DNA from: Candidatus Aminicenantota bacterium
Lineage (GTDB): Bacteria; Acidobacteriota; Aminicenantia; UBA2199
Length of the DNA: 15,899 bases
Reading direction: 5' to 3'
Assembly (NCBI GenBank): GCA_020355945.1
Contig: CP070627.1
Span: forward strand, 8,599,907-8,615,805
Shown: one piece after another, positions 6,621 to 13,963 of the stretch
How positions within the stretch are numbered: the stretch's first letter is position 1
Layout: each line of letters begins with the position of its first letter
Program-made: the position numbers and the translations under genes
Notes under the pieces: model-generated
Told to the model about the DNA's origin: nothing
Seen by the model: only the letters and a program-made list of their open reading frames with translations
The model's database searches: none

Positions 6621-8639
6621 ATGAAACAATTTTTTAAATGCTTTAATTTTGAATTTAAAAGAAGCCTGAGGGCAAGAAACATCATGTGGGCTGTTCTTTT
6701 CGCCCTATTGGCATTGTACTTCGTGAACAAGGGCGCAAACTTCTTCAACAACATCATCAACACTAAAGAAAATTTTAAGCAAATCGAAAAAAAGAAAATG
6801 GAAAAATGCCAAAACTACAAACAAATGGGGGAAGGTGGATTTCGAGTTATATATATTCCCCCCCCAGTGATGATTTTTTTCCATAATTCCGGTAGATTTT
6901 CAGCAATAAATGCTGTCATTGATATCGGAGAACGTCTGTACATGGATACTTCTGTTAAAGGAAAAGACATGTTTACGGGAAAGCAGGGAAAGTATCGGGA
7001 TTTTGCCGGGGTATTTTTTTTATTCGGCATTCTTATGGTTCTATTTTTTGGGTTTGAATCTTTCCAGTCCGTCGATTACTTAAAACACCTAACCGCGGAG
7101 ATTGGGTTTAACCGGGTATTTTTCCCGGTGCTGTTTGCCCGTTTTGCCGTCATAGGAGTTTTCTTTATCCTGGTTATGGGCCTGGGTATCCTGGTGGTAT
7201 TTATAAAAGGCATTGCCCTATCCGGCAGCGATTATCTTTGCCTGGCCGCTTTCCTGGCCCTGTGGCTGCTGCTGACCCTGGTTTTATTGGCGGCAGGCCT
7301 CATGGTTTCCAGGATAAAAGATCAAAAATTCGCTGTTGGTATAATTTTCCTGGTCTGGATTTGCCTGGTATTTATACTGCCCATGGCAACGGACCAGGCC
7401 GCGGAAGATAAGGCAAAATCATTACCCTCCAATTTCCAACTGGAACTGGATAAATGGAATGAATTGATGGGTTTTGAAGAACGTGCAAAGAAGGAACTTG
7501 ATAAATACTCTGATGAGAATGAAAAAAATAAAGAGAAATTAAATCTTGTAGAAGGTTTCTTTAAAAGAGAATTAATGAAAATACTGGCTATTGAAAAGGA
7601 ATTGGAAAAAAGTATAAGGAAGATTATCGCATTCTATCAAAAAAGTTCCGTTATCTTTCCCACCACATTTTATGAATCCGTCTCCCATGAAATGAGCGGC
7701 ATGGGTTATGGAAACAGCGCCGGGTTTTTTTTGTACCTGGTTAATCTAAAATACAAATTTTGCGTATTTATCAAGGAAAAGAGATTCTATTCCGATGATG
7801 ACAGGGTAGAGCCTTTTATCAAGGACGGGGAGGAGAATGTTTATTACGCTTCCGCCCAAATCCCGGGTAATTACCCCCTGGGAATGATCGTGTTGGTTGT
7901 TTATGCTGCTGCAATGATTACAGGCGCCTATTTCCTGTTCAGGTTTGCCGTATTAAACATGAGAACAGCAGACACCAGGGCAATAAAAATTAAGGGAAAA
8001 AAGCTCGTTTTTAAAAAGGGAGAACACGTGGCTGTTAATGCCAGTGACAGTTCCATCAAAGACCTGTTATACTGCCTGCTTGCCGGTAATTACCAATCAA
8101 TCAGGAAAAAAGGGTTTAAAGAGAGTATCATTGTAAACGGTAACGATATTTTATCCGGGCAAAAACCCGGCCGGTTCACTTACATTTGCGACCCCCGGTC
8201 CCTGCCCCAGGACAGCAGGGTTGATGATTTTTTCACTTTTGCGGCAAGAACATTTAAAATCTCTAAAGAACAAAAAGAGAAAATCATGGAAATCCACGGG
8301 TTAACAGGATTGAACAAGAAATTAATCAGCCAGGTTGAAGACCATGAAAGGGCAGATATGACATTGGCGCTGACCGGGATGATCAGGGATAAAAAAGGTA
8401 AAATTTACCTGTTTTATAATACCGCCAAAGGATTGACAGGTAAGTTTTCCGGGAGATTTAAAGACTTTATCATTGAACTAAAAAAAGACAATACACTGGT
8501 CATTTATCTTTCCACCAATTTAGAGGTAAAATACACACCAACCAGTGGGCGGAGCTTATTTCGCTTTGATTTGTGGGACACGTGGGTGGATGATGCTAGT
8601 GAATTTAATAAAAACTTTGAAAAGGAGGAAAAACAATGA
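6621..8639 (+). CDS. ABC-2 type permease fused to a degenerate ABC ATPase domain
   Basis: 672 residues. The first 445 look like an ABC-2 exporter permease: membrane segments at about 21-36, 129-148, 166-195, 205-230, 238-256 and 420-442, with extracytoplasmic domains at about 37-128 and a helical one at 257-419. The last 220 residues follow the order of an ABC nucleotide-binding domain but with its key residues replaced. The P-loop position reads ASDSSIKDLLYCLLAG (474-489; Lys480 kept, glycines lost), then VNGNDI (505-510), a Q-loop region YICDPRSLPQ (521-530), QVEDHERADM (571-580) where LSGGQ should be, IYLFYNTAKGLTG (595-607) where LLLDEPTAGLDP should be (Asp-Glu to Tyr-Asn), and YLSTN (629-633), with Asn in place of the switch His. 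It therefore probably cannot hydrolyse ATP. Start 6621 is chosen because GGAGG lies six bases upstream; ATG 6615 would have none. It overlaps the next gene (ATGA). Confidence 0.8.
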   Translation: MKQFFKCFNFEFKRSLRARNIMWAVLFALLALYFVNKGANFFNNIINTKENFKQIEKKKMEKCQNYKQMGEGGFRVIYIPPPVMIFFHNSGRFSAINAVIDIGERLYMDTSVKGKDMFTGKQGKYRDFAGVFFLFGILMVLFFGFESFQSVDYLKHLTAEIGFNRVFFPVLFARFAVIGVFFILVMGLGILVVFIKGIALSGSDYLCLAAFLALWLLLTLVLLAAGLMVSRIKDQKFAVGIIFLVWICLVFILPMATDQAAEDKAKSLPSNFQLELDKWNELMGFEERAKKELDKYSDENEKNKEKLNLVEGFFKRELMKILAIEKELEKSIRKIIAFYQKSSVIFPTTFYESVSHEMSGMGYGNSAGFFLYLVNLKYKFCVFIKEKRFYSDDDRVEPFIKDGEENVYYASAQIPGNYPLGMIVLVVYAAAMITGAYFLFRFAVLNMRTADTRAIKIKGKKLVFKKGEHVAVNASDSSIKDLLYCLLAGNYQSIRKKGFKESIIVNGNDILSGQKPGRFTYICDPRSLPQDSRVDDFFTFAARTFKISKEQKEKIMEIHGLTGLNKKLISQVEDHERADMTLALTGMIRDKKGKIYLFYNTAKGLTGKFSGRFKDFIIELKKDNTLVIYLSTNLEVKYTPTSGRSLFRFDLWDTWVDDASEFNKNFEKEEKQ

Positions 8640-9289
8640 ATGATACAAAGAACGTTTCAATCTTAAAAATTTTTATGGTCATAACCGCGGTAATGCTGTT
8701 TAGTATCAATTCATTCTCATTGTGGTATGCAAATGGGTCGGGCGGTGCTTATGAAGGCGGCGGCGACAATGAAACCACATCCATAGATCAATTTATCGTG
8801 GAGGGCGCGGGTTATTTCCTTGATTCCTATGCTTATACCCTGCGGTTTATGAGGGAAGTGGAATTGTCAGCCAACCGGGAATTGAATTACCCGGAGTTGA
8901 GACAACTGCTTAATTCGGCATTGTTCAATATGGAACAGGCCAGGTCTACCTATATGCTCTTAAAAGAAACCGCTGATAATACCCCTTACAACCCGGTGGT
9001 GATCGAAGCATTAAAAAATTTCAACTATGACCTGTTCCGGGAATCCAACGGGTTAAACCATGAAATTTTCACTGACGTTAAAAGCTATTTGATCAAAGGC
9101 CAGGTCAGGGAAATTTACGGGAAACTCCTGTCAGATATGGAAAACATGATTAATTTGCTGCAGACGGTTAAGAAAAAAATCGATAAAAACCTGTTTCCAC
9201 CGGTCAATACCGTAAGGCAATTAAATCAAACCTATTCCGTTTCACTCCTCTTCGGTCAATACACGTCCGGTGTTTTTGATTCCCTTTAG
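8636..9289 (+). CDS. Exported alpha-helical protein coupled to the pseudo-ATPase permease
   Basis: I do not recognise the family. The 217-residue product has a short basic start and a hydrophobic segment (about 9-28), then SLWYANGSGG, consistent with a signal peptide cleaved near residues 28-33. The mature part is a Gly-rich linker (GSGGAYEGGGDN) followed by amphipathic helices (about 48-200), including ELNYPELRQLLNSALFNMEQA and KLLSDMENMINLLQTVKKK segments, with no cysteine and no catalytic motif. The ATG lies inside the stop codon of the permease gene (ATGA) and carries its own AGGAGG seven bases upstream, so the two proteins are almost certainly made together. The mature domain is likely to work in the periplasm, perhaps binding the permease's large extracytoplasmic domains; that role is inferred from context only. 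Confidence 0.75.
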   Translation: MNDTKNVSILKIFMVITAVMLFSINSFSLWYANGSGGAYEGGGDNETTSIDQFIVEGAGYFLDSYAYTLRFMREVELSANRELNYPELRQLLNSALFNMEQARSTYMLLKETADNTPYNPVVIEALKNFNYDLFRESNGLNHEIFTDVKSYLIKGQVREIYGKLLSDMENMINLLQTVKKKIDKNLFPPVNTVRQLNQTYSVSLLFGQYTSGVFDSL

Positions 9290-9311
9290 GTGTATGCCTC
9301 CGGCGGCCAGA

Positions 9312-9331
9312 AACCTTTTTGAAAAAAGGTT
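9312..9331 (+). terminator. Hairpin downstream of the exported-protein gene
   Basis: AACCTTTTT (9312-9320) pairs with AAAAAGGTT (9323-9331), extended imperfectly by CCAGA/CCCGG, 22 bases after the stop codon. It has no T-run after it, so it may act poorly as a terminator. The wording CCTCCGGCGGCCAGAAACC matches a type of dispersed intergenic element I associate with several anaerobic bacterial genomes (recollection, not checked). Confidence 0.4.
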
Positions 9332-9410
9332 CCCGGACTTCCAAAAACTTCTCACTAAAGGGGCCTTTTATCATGTTCATCATGTGCATCAGGGTTCATC
9401 AGCGGTCTTT

Positions 9411-9440
9411 CTTTGTGCTCCTTTGTGTATCTTTGTGGCT
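9411..9440. repeat. Three 10-bp CTTTGTG units before the regulator gene
   Basis: CTTTGTGCTC, CTTTGTGTAT and CTTTGTGGCT follow each other directly, ending 17 bases before the XRE start codon. Comparable phrases are common dispersed intergenic words, so this is probably repeat debris and not an operator. Confidence 0.4.
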
Positions 9441-9457
9441 AAAAATAGGATTGTGAA

Positions 9458-9898
9458 ATGGCAAAGACAAAAAAAGAAAATAACCTGGAAGCTGCAAAAG
9501 CCTTTGGCCAACGACTTCGAGCTGTTCGTAAACATTTAAAACTGAGACAAGAAGATTTTGTCAAGGGTGTAAAAATCTCCACGACCCATTTATCAGACAT
9601 TGAAAAAGGCAAAACCAAACCCTGCCATGATTTTTTTTATAATATCGTCAAAAGTTACAATGTGAATCTTTACTATCTATTGTTTGGAGAAGGAGATATG
9701 TTTGTGGGCAGCCTGGATGAGATAGTGACCGATGGTAAGAGAATAAAGACGGGAAATAAGAATATCGATGAATTTTTGTATCATTTTTTCAATTCCCGTA
9801 TGGTACAAAGTTATGTACTGTTTCATTTCTGGAAGTTATATGAAGATGAGCAATTAGCCATGAAAAAGTACCGTGGGAGTTCGGAAGATGAGGAATAA
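9458..9898 (+). CDS. XRE-family helix-turn-helix regulator
   Basis: A 146-residue cytoplasmic DNA-binding protein. Residues about 17-76 form a Cro/CI-type five-helix domain: FGQRLRAVRKHLKLRQEDFVKG, then the recognition-helix region ISTTHLSDIEKGKTKP, then FFYNIVKSYNVNLYYLLFGEGD. The C-terminal 65 residues hold an amphipathic helical region (IDEFLYHFFNSRMVQSYVLFHFWKLYEDEQLAMKKY) that may mediate dimerisation or ligand contact, and an acidic tail. There is no integrase, toxin or phage gene beside it, so its target is unknown; the coupled permease pair upstream (168 bases) and the convergent SPASM gene are the nearest candidates. AGGA seven bases before the ATG supports this start. Confidence 0.9.
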   Translation: MAKTKKENNLEAAKAFGQRLRAVRKHLKLRQEDFVKGVKISTTHLSDIEKGKTKPCHDFFYNIVKSYNVNLYYLLFGEGDMFVGSLDEIVTDGKRIKTGNKNIDEFLYHFFNSRMVQSYVLFHFWKLYEDEQLAMKKYRGSSEDEE

Positions 9899-10007
9899 TT
9901 ACCTGACCCTATATTTTTACTATCAATACCATCATTACCACAATTACCACAATTCGCGGATAATCGATTTGATTGGTAGAATAGTGATAGGCCAATGATT
10001 CGTGCTA

Positions 10008-10736
10008 TCACTCAATAGGCGACCAATTTCCAGTATAGGGATCATACTGGCAATAGGGGTTGGTGGAGTATATTTCTCCACCTTCCCGCATCGCGATTTC
10101 CCTGCAATCAAAACATACATATCTCAATTCGCAATCTTTGCATTTATAAACTTTATCTTTTGTTATTTTCCAATACTCTCTGGCATTATCTACGATTATG
10201 TTCAATTGGTCTGTGAAAATATGGCCCAGTATAATCTGGCTGTGAAGACATAACCTTGCTGTGCCGTCTTTCAACACGGCAATTTTTTTACCCCAGCAGC
10301 TATTATAATATCGATTGAAATGATAAAAGGCTTCATCGACTTTTCTAAAATTGCCGTCGCATATAACCAAATCCAGGCAGCGGTTAAAATTCTTCTCCTC
10401 AGGGGTGGCTGCGGATATCGATATATCATAGTCAGAAAATTTTTGGCGAATCGTCTTAGCATCAATTTCTTCTTCGATTTGAACGTGAAAGTAGTCGTCT
10501 TTTATTTCATCAAAGGTGATATAGGGAATCCAATCACCAGGATGGACATTGAAGCATAACTCTTCTTCTTCGAGCATTCGGATGAAATCCGGGATTTCAC
10601 AGTATTTTCCTTCGAGGAATTTTTCTACAAACTCGTTACCCATCTGGTAAATGTGACCTTTTAAAAAATCAACAATCGCAGTATTTATAGGACCTTTCTC
10701 CAGGAGGACAAATTGATGAAATTTTTTGACTTTCAT
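10008..10736 (-). CDS. SPASM-domain peptide-maturase-like protein (grasp-with-spasm type), internally short
   Basis: 242 residues. The C-terminal part is a SPASM domain, the auxiliary iron-sulfur module of peptide-modifying radical SAM enzymes: Cys147, Cys163 (fifteen residues apart), then CKDCELRYVCFDC (199-211) in the CX2CX5CX2C pattern, and Cys229 in PYCQYDPYTGNW. The YWKITKD segment and the YDPYTG-W ending resemble the maturase of grasp-with-spasm peptide systems. Residues 1-80 resemble that family's N-terminal domain. No CX3CX2C for a radical SAM cluster is present, and the spacing between N-terminal and SPASM parts is only about 65 residues, where family members as I remember them have roughly 100 more. 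No ATP-grasp gene or obvious precursor peptide is nearby. The start is four bases after the upstream propeller stop, on the same strand, so both belonged to one operon. It may be decaying. Confidence 0.75.
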   Translation of the reverse strand: MKVKKFHQFVLLEKGPINTAIVDFLKGHIYQMGNEFVEKFLEGKYCEIPDFIRMLEEEELCFNVHPGDWIPYITFDEIKDDYFHVQIEEEIDAKTIRQKFSDYDISISAATPEEKNFNRCLDLVICDGNFRKVDEAFYHFNRYYNSCWGKKIAVLKDGTARLCLHSQIILGHIFTDQLNIIVDNAREYWKITKDKVYKCKDCELRYVCFDCREIAMREGGEIYSTNPYCQYDPYTGNWSPIE

Positions 10737-10740
10737 TAGT

Positions 10741-11178
10741 CTATTTAGACTCCGCTTTAACGTTGACGGTTTTTATTTTAAACCGGGTGATTTGTACTGA
10801 GCCTTCCGTTAAATCGACGGACAGATCTGGCCATATGTACAATCCACGGTCAACGTTGATGTAGGTTTGTAAATAACCCAGGTTCTGACTGGAGGTGCGT
10901 CTTAAAAAACCTTCTCCCCAAGGCAATCTAATACTGAATTGGTATTGACCGGTCCGATTGTCGAAGATATCCAGGCGAAATGTTAAGGCGTTCATGTCAA
11001 TATCCGCAGCGATTCCAATCTTTTGTTTCCCCACATCATATAATCCCTGGTGATAAGTAGCTTCTGTTGCAGGTACAACAACCGTTTCCAATCCTTTAAT
11101 CCTTCGATCCATATTTTTATAATTTGCTGCCTTTTCGGATTCTTCTTGCGAATATTTTTTGGCTTTTAAATAGGCCAT
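10741..11178 (-). pseudogene. Beta-propeller-like gene, downstream (3') piece
   Basis: The frame continues upstream of its first ATG as far as the A8 run, reading KKESFEMAYLKAKKY, and it joins the 11166-11789 frame there. As an independent unit it would encode 145 residues: a charged N-terminal helix (KAKKYSQEESEKAANYKNMDRR), then beta-rich sequence (YHQGLYDVGKQKIGIAADIDMNALTFRLDIFD, FSIRLPWGEGF, GLYIWPDLSVDLTEGSVQITRFKIK), read here as the last blades of a propeller. The ATG at 11178 has no ribosome binding site of its own. The best explanation is a single gene split by a one-base change, or programmed frameshifting. Its stop lies four bases before the SPASM start. Confidence 0.6.
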
Positions 11179-11951
11179 TTCAAAGGACTCTTTTTTTTCG
11201 ATGCAAGGCTGTAACGGTAATACTTGTTTTCCCTGTTGTCCCCATAAAAAATGTTACCATCTTTTTCAAACCCCCAATTTGAAGAACGGAAAAAAATGAT
11301 ATGGTAATATTTATCTCTGTTTTTAGGATAAGGCGATTCGTGGTAGGTTTCATACAAATCATCGACAAGGTTGGGTTTTTTGCCCTCCGGTAATCGGTAC
11401 AACTGGATATTGTATCGATAATTTTCCCCAAGATTCCTTGATTTCCCAAACATATAATAAATATCATTGTCATAAGTGTAAAAATCGACAAAAATCCTGA
11501 GGTTATAATGCATACTGGTATAGAGATAATTGAAATTGGTGTCGTATACGACGATTTTATATATATGGTCGAAAACATAATACTTTTTGTCGAGGTATTC
11601 TATATAAGATGGACTGGCAAAATGTGTAGGAGATTGGGGGTCTCCAAGGAAAAAGCCAATGCTTTTTTTTTCTTCCCCGGTCATGGGATCTATGATCATG
11701 GTAATACATTTATTATCAACCGGTAGGATAGAATTGACATATACCTCATTTCTCTCCCAACTCACTCCTATTAAATAACCTTCAATCATTTTCCTGTCAA
11801 TGATATCGATAAATGTTTCTTTGACTGACGCATTGACGATGTGAATGCCGGTAACATTATGTTTTTGCTCTTTGTATACCAGGGGACGGTGCGTTGAAAT
11901 GTTTAAATGTTTTGGTATGATTAGCAGATAAAAAAGGGAAAAAGGGGACGC
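11166..11951 (-). pseudogene. Six-bladed beta-propeller-like gene, upstream piece lacking a start
   Basis: From the first ATG (11789) the frame gives 207 residues rich in Tyr/Asp/Asn beta-hairpins (YYVFDHIYKIVVYDTNFNYL, YTYDNDIYYMFG, GFEKDGNIFYGDNRENKYYRY), resembling the six-bladed propeller lipoproteins often found near peptide-maturation genes. The same frame stays open 54 codons further upstream to a TGA at 11954-11952, and reads like coding sequence (RPLVYKEQKHNVTGIHIVNASVKETFIDIIDRK in residue order just before Met). It contains no ATG, GTG or TTG and no signal peptide. So the 5' end, with its export signal, appears to be lost. The frame ends (TAA at 11168-11166) 22 bases after an A-AAA-AAG slippery sequence. 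Confidence 0.6.
11190..11196 (-). other. A-AAA-AAG slippery heptamer joining the two propeller frames
   Basis: On the minus strand the codons read TCG AAA AAA AAG AGT, which places the heptamer A-AAA-AAG exactly in the frame needed for a -1 ribosomal slip. After the slip the next codons are GAG TCC TTT GAA ATG GCC, the downstream propeller frame. Without it, translation stops at 11168-11166. I see only a weak four-base stem downstream and no upstream Shine-Dalgarno-like stimulator. The same A8 run is also a natural site for indel mutation or sequencing error. Confidence 0.6.
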
Positions 11952-11991
11952 TCATTAGGATTTTGGAGATCAAACAGACCGGGTGATAGAG

Positions 11992-12117
11992 ATGATTGAT
12001 AAAATGAATAGCTCCCCTTTTTTATTGATTACCATGATGGCCCTATATATAAAGTCTTCTATAGAAGATGAAAAAGTGATCAAGCAGGACCTGGCCCAAA
12101 ACAAACCGAAAGAATAG
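11992..12117 (+). CDS. Possible 41-residue membrane microprotein
   Basis: ATG 11992 to TAG 12115-12117 encodes a short hydrophobic segment (SPFLLITMMALYIKSS) followed by a charged tail (IEDEKVIKQDLAQNKPKE), the look of a single-pass small protein or a leader peptide. A GTG nine bases earlier is in frame. The ribosome binding site is weak (GGAG is about 21 bases upstream). It sits among gene remnants, so it may be a fragment of something larger. No family is recognised. Confidence 0.25.
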   Translation: MIDKMNSSPFLLITMMALYIKSSIEDEKVIKQDLAQNKPKE

Positions 12118-12134
12118 GGCGCAAAGTGCTGTAG

Positions 12135-12215
12135 CCAGATAAATTATTCTTCACCGGCAGCACCAATGATTATGATTTCCAGGAATTGAATCAGTACCTT
12201 CCCTTTGAAAATTGA
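12135..12215 (+). pseudogene. Short coding-like remnant (C-terminal fragment)
   Basis: The frame reads PDKLFFTGSTNDYDFQELNQ (then YLPFEN) and stops at TGA 12213-12215. It looks like the end of a protein and is closed upstream by an in-frame TAG at 12132-12134. It has no start or ribosome binding site. I cannot name the parent gene. It supports reading 11790-12260 as a zone of decayed genes. Confidence 0.3.
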
Positions 12216-12262
12216 CGTTTGCTAAGGTCAAAATAAGAATTTCCGGGTCTTTTTCAACATTG

Positions 12263-12292
12263 TTGACATTCAAATAACAAATGATTTAAAAT
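12263..12292 (+). promoter_or_regulatory. Sigma70-like promoter for the di-heme cytochrome gene
   Basis: TTGACA (12263-12268) and TAAAAT (12287-12292) are 18 bases apart, about 46 bases before the start codon. The -10 box matches the consensus at five of six positions. Confidence 0.6.
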
Positions 12293-12338
12293 ATCTATCT
12301 TGATATTAAAATGATTCATTTTAAAAAGGTGGTCTATG

Positions 12339-13565
12339 ATGAAACATGTTAAATTGATTCTTTGCTTCGTTGTGATTTTGGGGGCAGGTATTTTTTCCCT
12401 GGCAGGGGAGAAAACAAAACTGAGTCCCAAAGAAGAACTGGGTAAGAAATTGTTTTTTGACACCAATCTTTCCGAACCGGTGGGCCAATCGTGTGCGGTT
12501 TGCCACTTACCAAAAGCCGGGTGGTCAGGTCCTGATTCAAAGATAAACAACGGAGGTTCGGTTTACCCGGGAGCGCTTGAGTTGAGGTTTGGGAACCGCA
12601 AACCACCTTCTGCCGCTTATGCCGGGATGAACCCCAAACTCCATCGAGACGAAGAGGGAACTTTTCTAGGTGGTATGTTCTGGGACGGCCGGGCTGCCGG
12701 ATGGGACTTGAATGATCCCCTGGCCGAACAAGCGATGGGACCTTTCCTGAACCCGTTAGAACAGAATATCCCGGACAAAAAAACCATTATAAAAAAAGTC
12801 ATGGCCTCAGATTATGTGGACCTGTTCAAAAAAGTATGGGGACCTGATTCCCTGTCGTTGATAGATGCGGATAGAACCTACGAGCGTATTGCCCGGTCCA
12901 TTGCCGCCTATGAACGCTCTACCGAAGTCAATCCCTTTAGCTCTAAGTTCGACGACTTCTGGCGAAAAGCCGGTTCTTCCGGTTTAAAGGTGGAATCCAT
13001 TAATGCTTCCAATATGGATCGTTTTAAAGGAATGGGCCTGGATGATGAAGAACTGGAAGGACTGATGCTTTTTAATACCAAAGGAAAATGTGCGGAGTGC
13101 CATGTGCTAACATCGGGAAATGGAATGCCCCCTTTGTTTACCGATTTCACCTATGATAATTTGGGTGTTCCTAAGAACCCTAAAAACCCCTTCTATACCA
13201 TGGACAAAAAATGGAACCCGGAAGGAAAAAAATGGGTGGATCAAGGATTAGGAGGATTCCTGGAAAAAGTAGATAAATATAAAAAATATGCGGCGGAAAA
13301 TTATGGCAAACACAAAGTCCCCACACTCCGCAATATAGACAGCAGGCCTGGACAAGGTTTTGTTAAAGCTTATATGCACAATGGATTCTTCAAAACCCTT
13401 AAAGATGTGGTGAATTTTTATAACACCAGGGATAAGGCGGGCGCCCAATGGCCGCCCCCTGAAATCACAGCCAATGTGAACAAAGAGGAACTGGGAAACC
13501 TGGGTTTAACCCCCAAAGAAGAAGACGCTGTTGTTACCTTCATGAAAACCCTTTCCGATAGATAA
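12339..13565 (+). CDS. Exported di-heme cytochrome c peroxidase / MauG-family protein
   Basis: The precursor starts KHVKLILCFVVILGAGIFSLAG, a signal peptide, so the 408-residue protein is periplasmic. Two c-type haem sites are visible: CAVCH (52-56) and CAECH (251-255). FWDGRAAGWDLNDPLAEQAMGPFLNP (in order from about 114) is the linker region typical of CcpA/MauG proteins, and KVPTLRNID and YMHNGFFKTLKDVVNFYNTRD near the end are also family hallmarks. Members reduce hydrogen peroxide with electrons from small cytochromes or quinols (CcpA), or oxidise protein substrates (MauG). Which applies cannot be read from sequence, and no methylamine dehydrogenase genes are present. AGGTGG is six bases before ATG 12339 and three before ATG 12336, so I prefer the former. 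It has its own promoter and stands alone. Confidence 0.9.
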   Translation: MKHVKLILCFVVILGAGIFSLAGEKTKLSPKEELGKKLFFDTNLSEPVGQSCAVCHLPKAGWSGPDSKINNGGSVYPGALELRFGNRKPPSAAYAGMNPKLHRDEEGTFLGGMFWDGRAAGWDLNDPLAEQAMGPFLNPLEQNIPDKKTIIKKVMASDYVDLFKKVWGPDSLSLIDADRTYERIARSIAAYERSTEVNPFSSKFDDFWRKAGSSGLKVESINASNMDRFKGMGLDDEELEGLMLFNTKGKCAECHVLTSGNGMPPLFTDFTYDNLGVPKNPKNPFYTMDKKWNPEGKKWVDQGLGGFLEKVDKYKKYAAENYGKHKVPTLRNIDSRPGQGFVKAYMHNGFFKTLKDVVNFYNTRDKAGAQWPPPEITANVNKEELGNLGLTPKEEDAVVTFMKTLSDR

Positions 13566-13682
13566 TAATCAATGTAACAGTTAAACTGCACGGGTTCACG
13601 GGTTAAACAGCTAACATTCTTGCTTGTCCTCTTTTTCACGATTTCACGATTCTTTTGGATTTTAAATTTTTATGGAGTTGCT

Positions 13683-13946
13683 ATGAAAGAAATAATCGGT
13701 GTCATATTCGGATTAGGCTTGATGGTCAATGCGGCGCTTTTCGTGCCCCAGGCCATTAAAATCCTCAGGGCCAAAAGTGCCAGAGGTGTTTCCATCTTAA
13801 CTTTTGCCGGGTTTAATTTACTCCAGGTAACCGGTATTTTGCACGGTATTTTCCAGGAAGATATTTACTTATTATCCGGCATGATAGCCAGTTTCCTGGC
13901 CTGCGGCAGCGTAACGGTTTTATCCGTCATCTATCGAAACCAATAG
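13683..13946 (+). CDS. SemiSWEET-like PQ-loop sugar transporter
   Basis: An 87-residue, three-helix membrane protein of the MtN3/SemiSWEET family, which works as a dimer and moves small sugars across the inner membrane. The helices are at about 4-23, 38-58 and 62-83. The PQ motif is Pro22-Gln23 in LFVPQAIKILRAKSARGVS, with the family's conserved K-S-x-x-GVS loop following and a conserved-type Asn (N45) in the second helix. The start at 13683 follows GGAG by seven bases; an in-frame upstream ATG would add 21 residues but lacks any site. It ends 17 bases from the convergent MscS-type gene. The sugar transported is unknown. Confidence 0.85.
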   Translation: MKEIIGVIFGLGLMVNAALFVPQAIKILRAKSARGVSILTFAGFNLLQVTGILHGIFQEDIYLLSGMIASFLACGSVTVLSVIYRNQ

Positions 13947-13963
13947 AGCAAGAAAAAAACGGT

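Noticed and set aside
6343..6624. 93-codon plus-strand frame as a real gene
   Set aside because: The AAGGAGG is 13 bases from the ATG, the peptide has no family features, and it runs into the permease start; kept only as part of the leader.
9458..9898. XRE protein as the antitoxin of a toxin-antitoxin pair
   Set aside because: No small toxin-like gene is adjacent on the same strand; the next gene is convergent and is a SPASM protein.
9823..10011. Minus-strand 62-codon frame with NCGNCG after the SPASM gene, considered as a precursor peptide
   Set aside because: It overlaps the 3' end of the XRE gene antisense, has no ribosome binding site, and its Cys-Gly stretch comes from a two-copy ATTACCACA tandem repeat (9934-9951).
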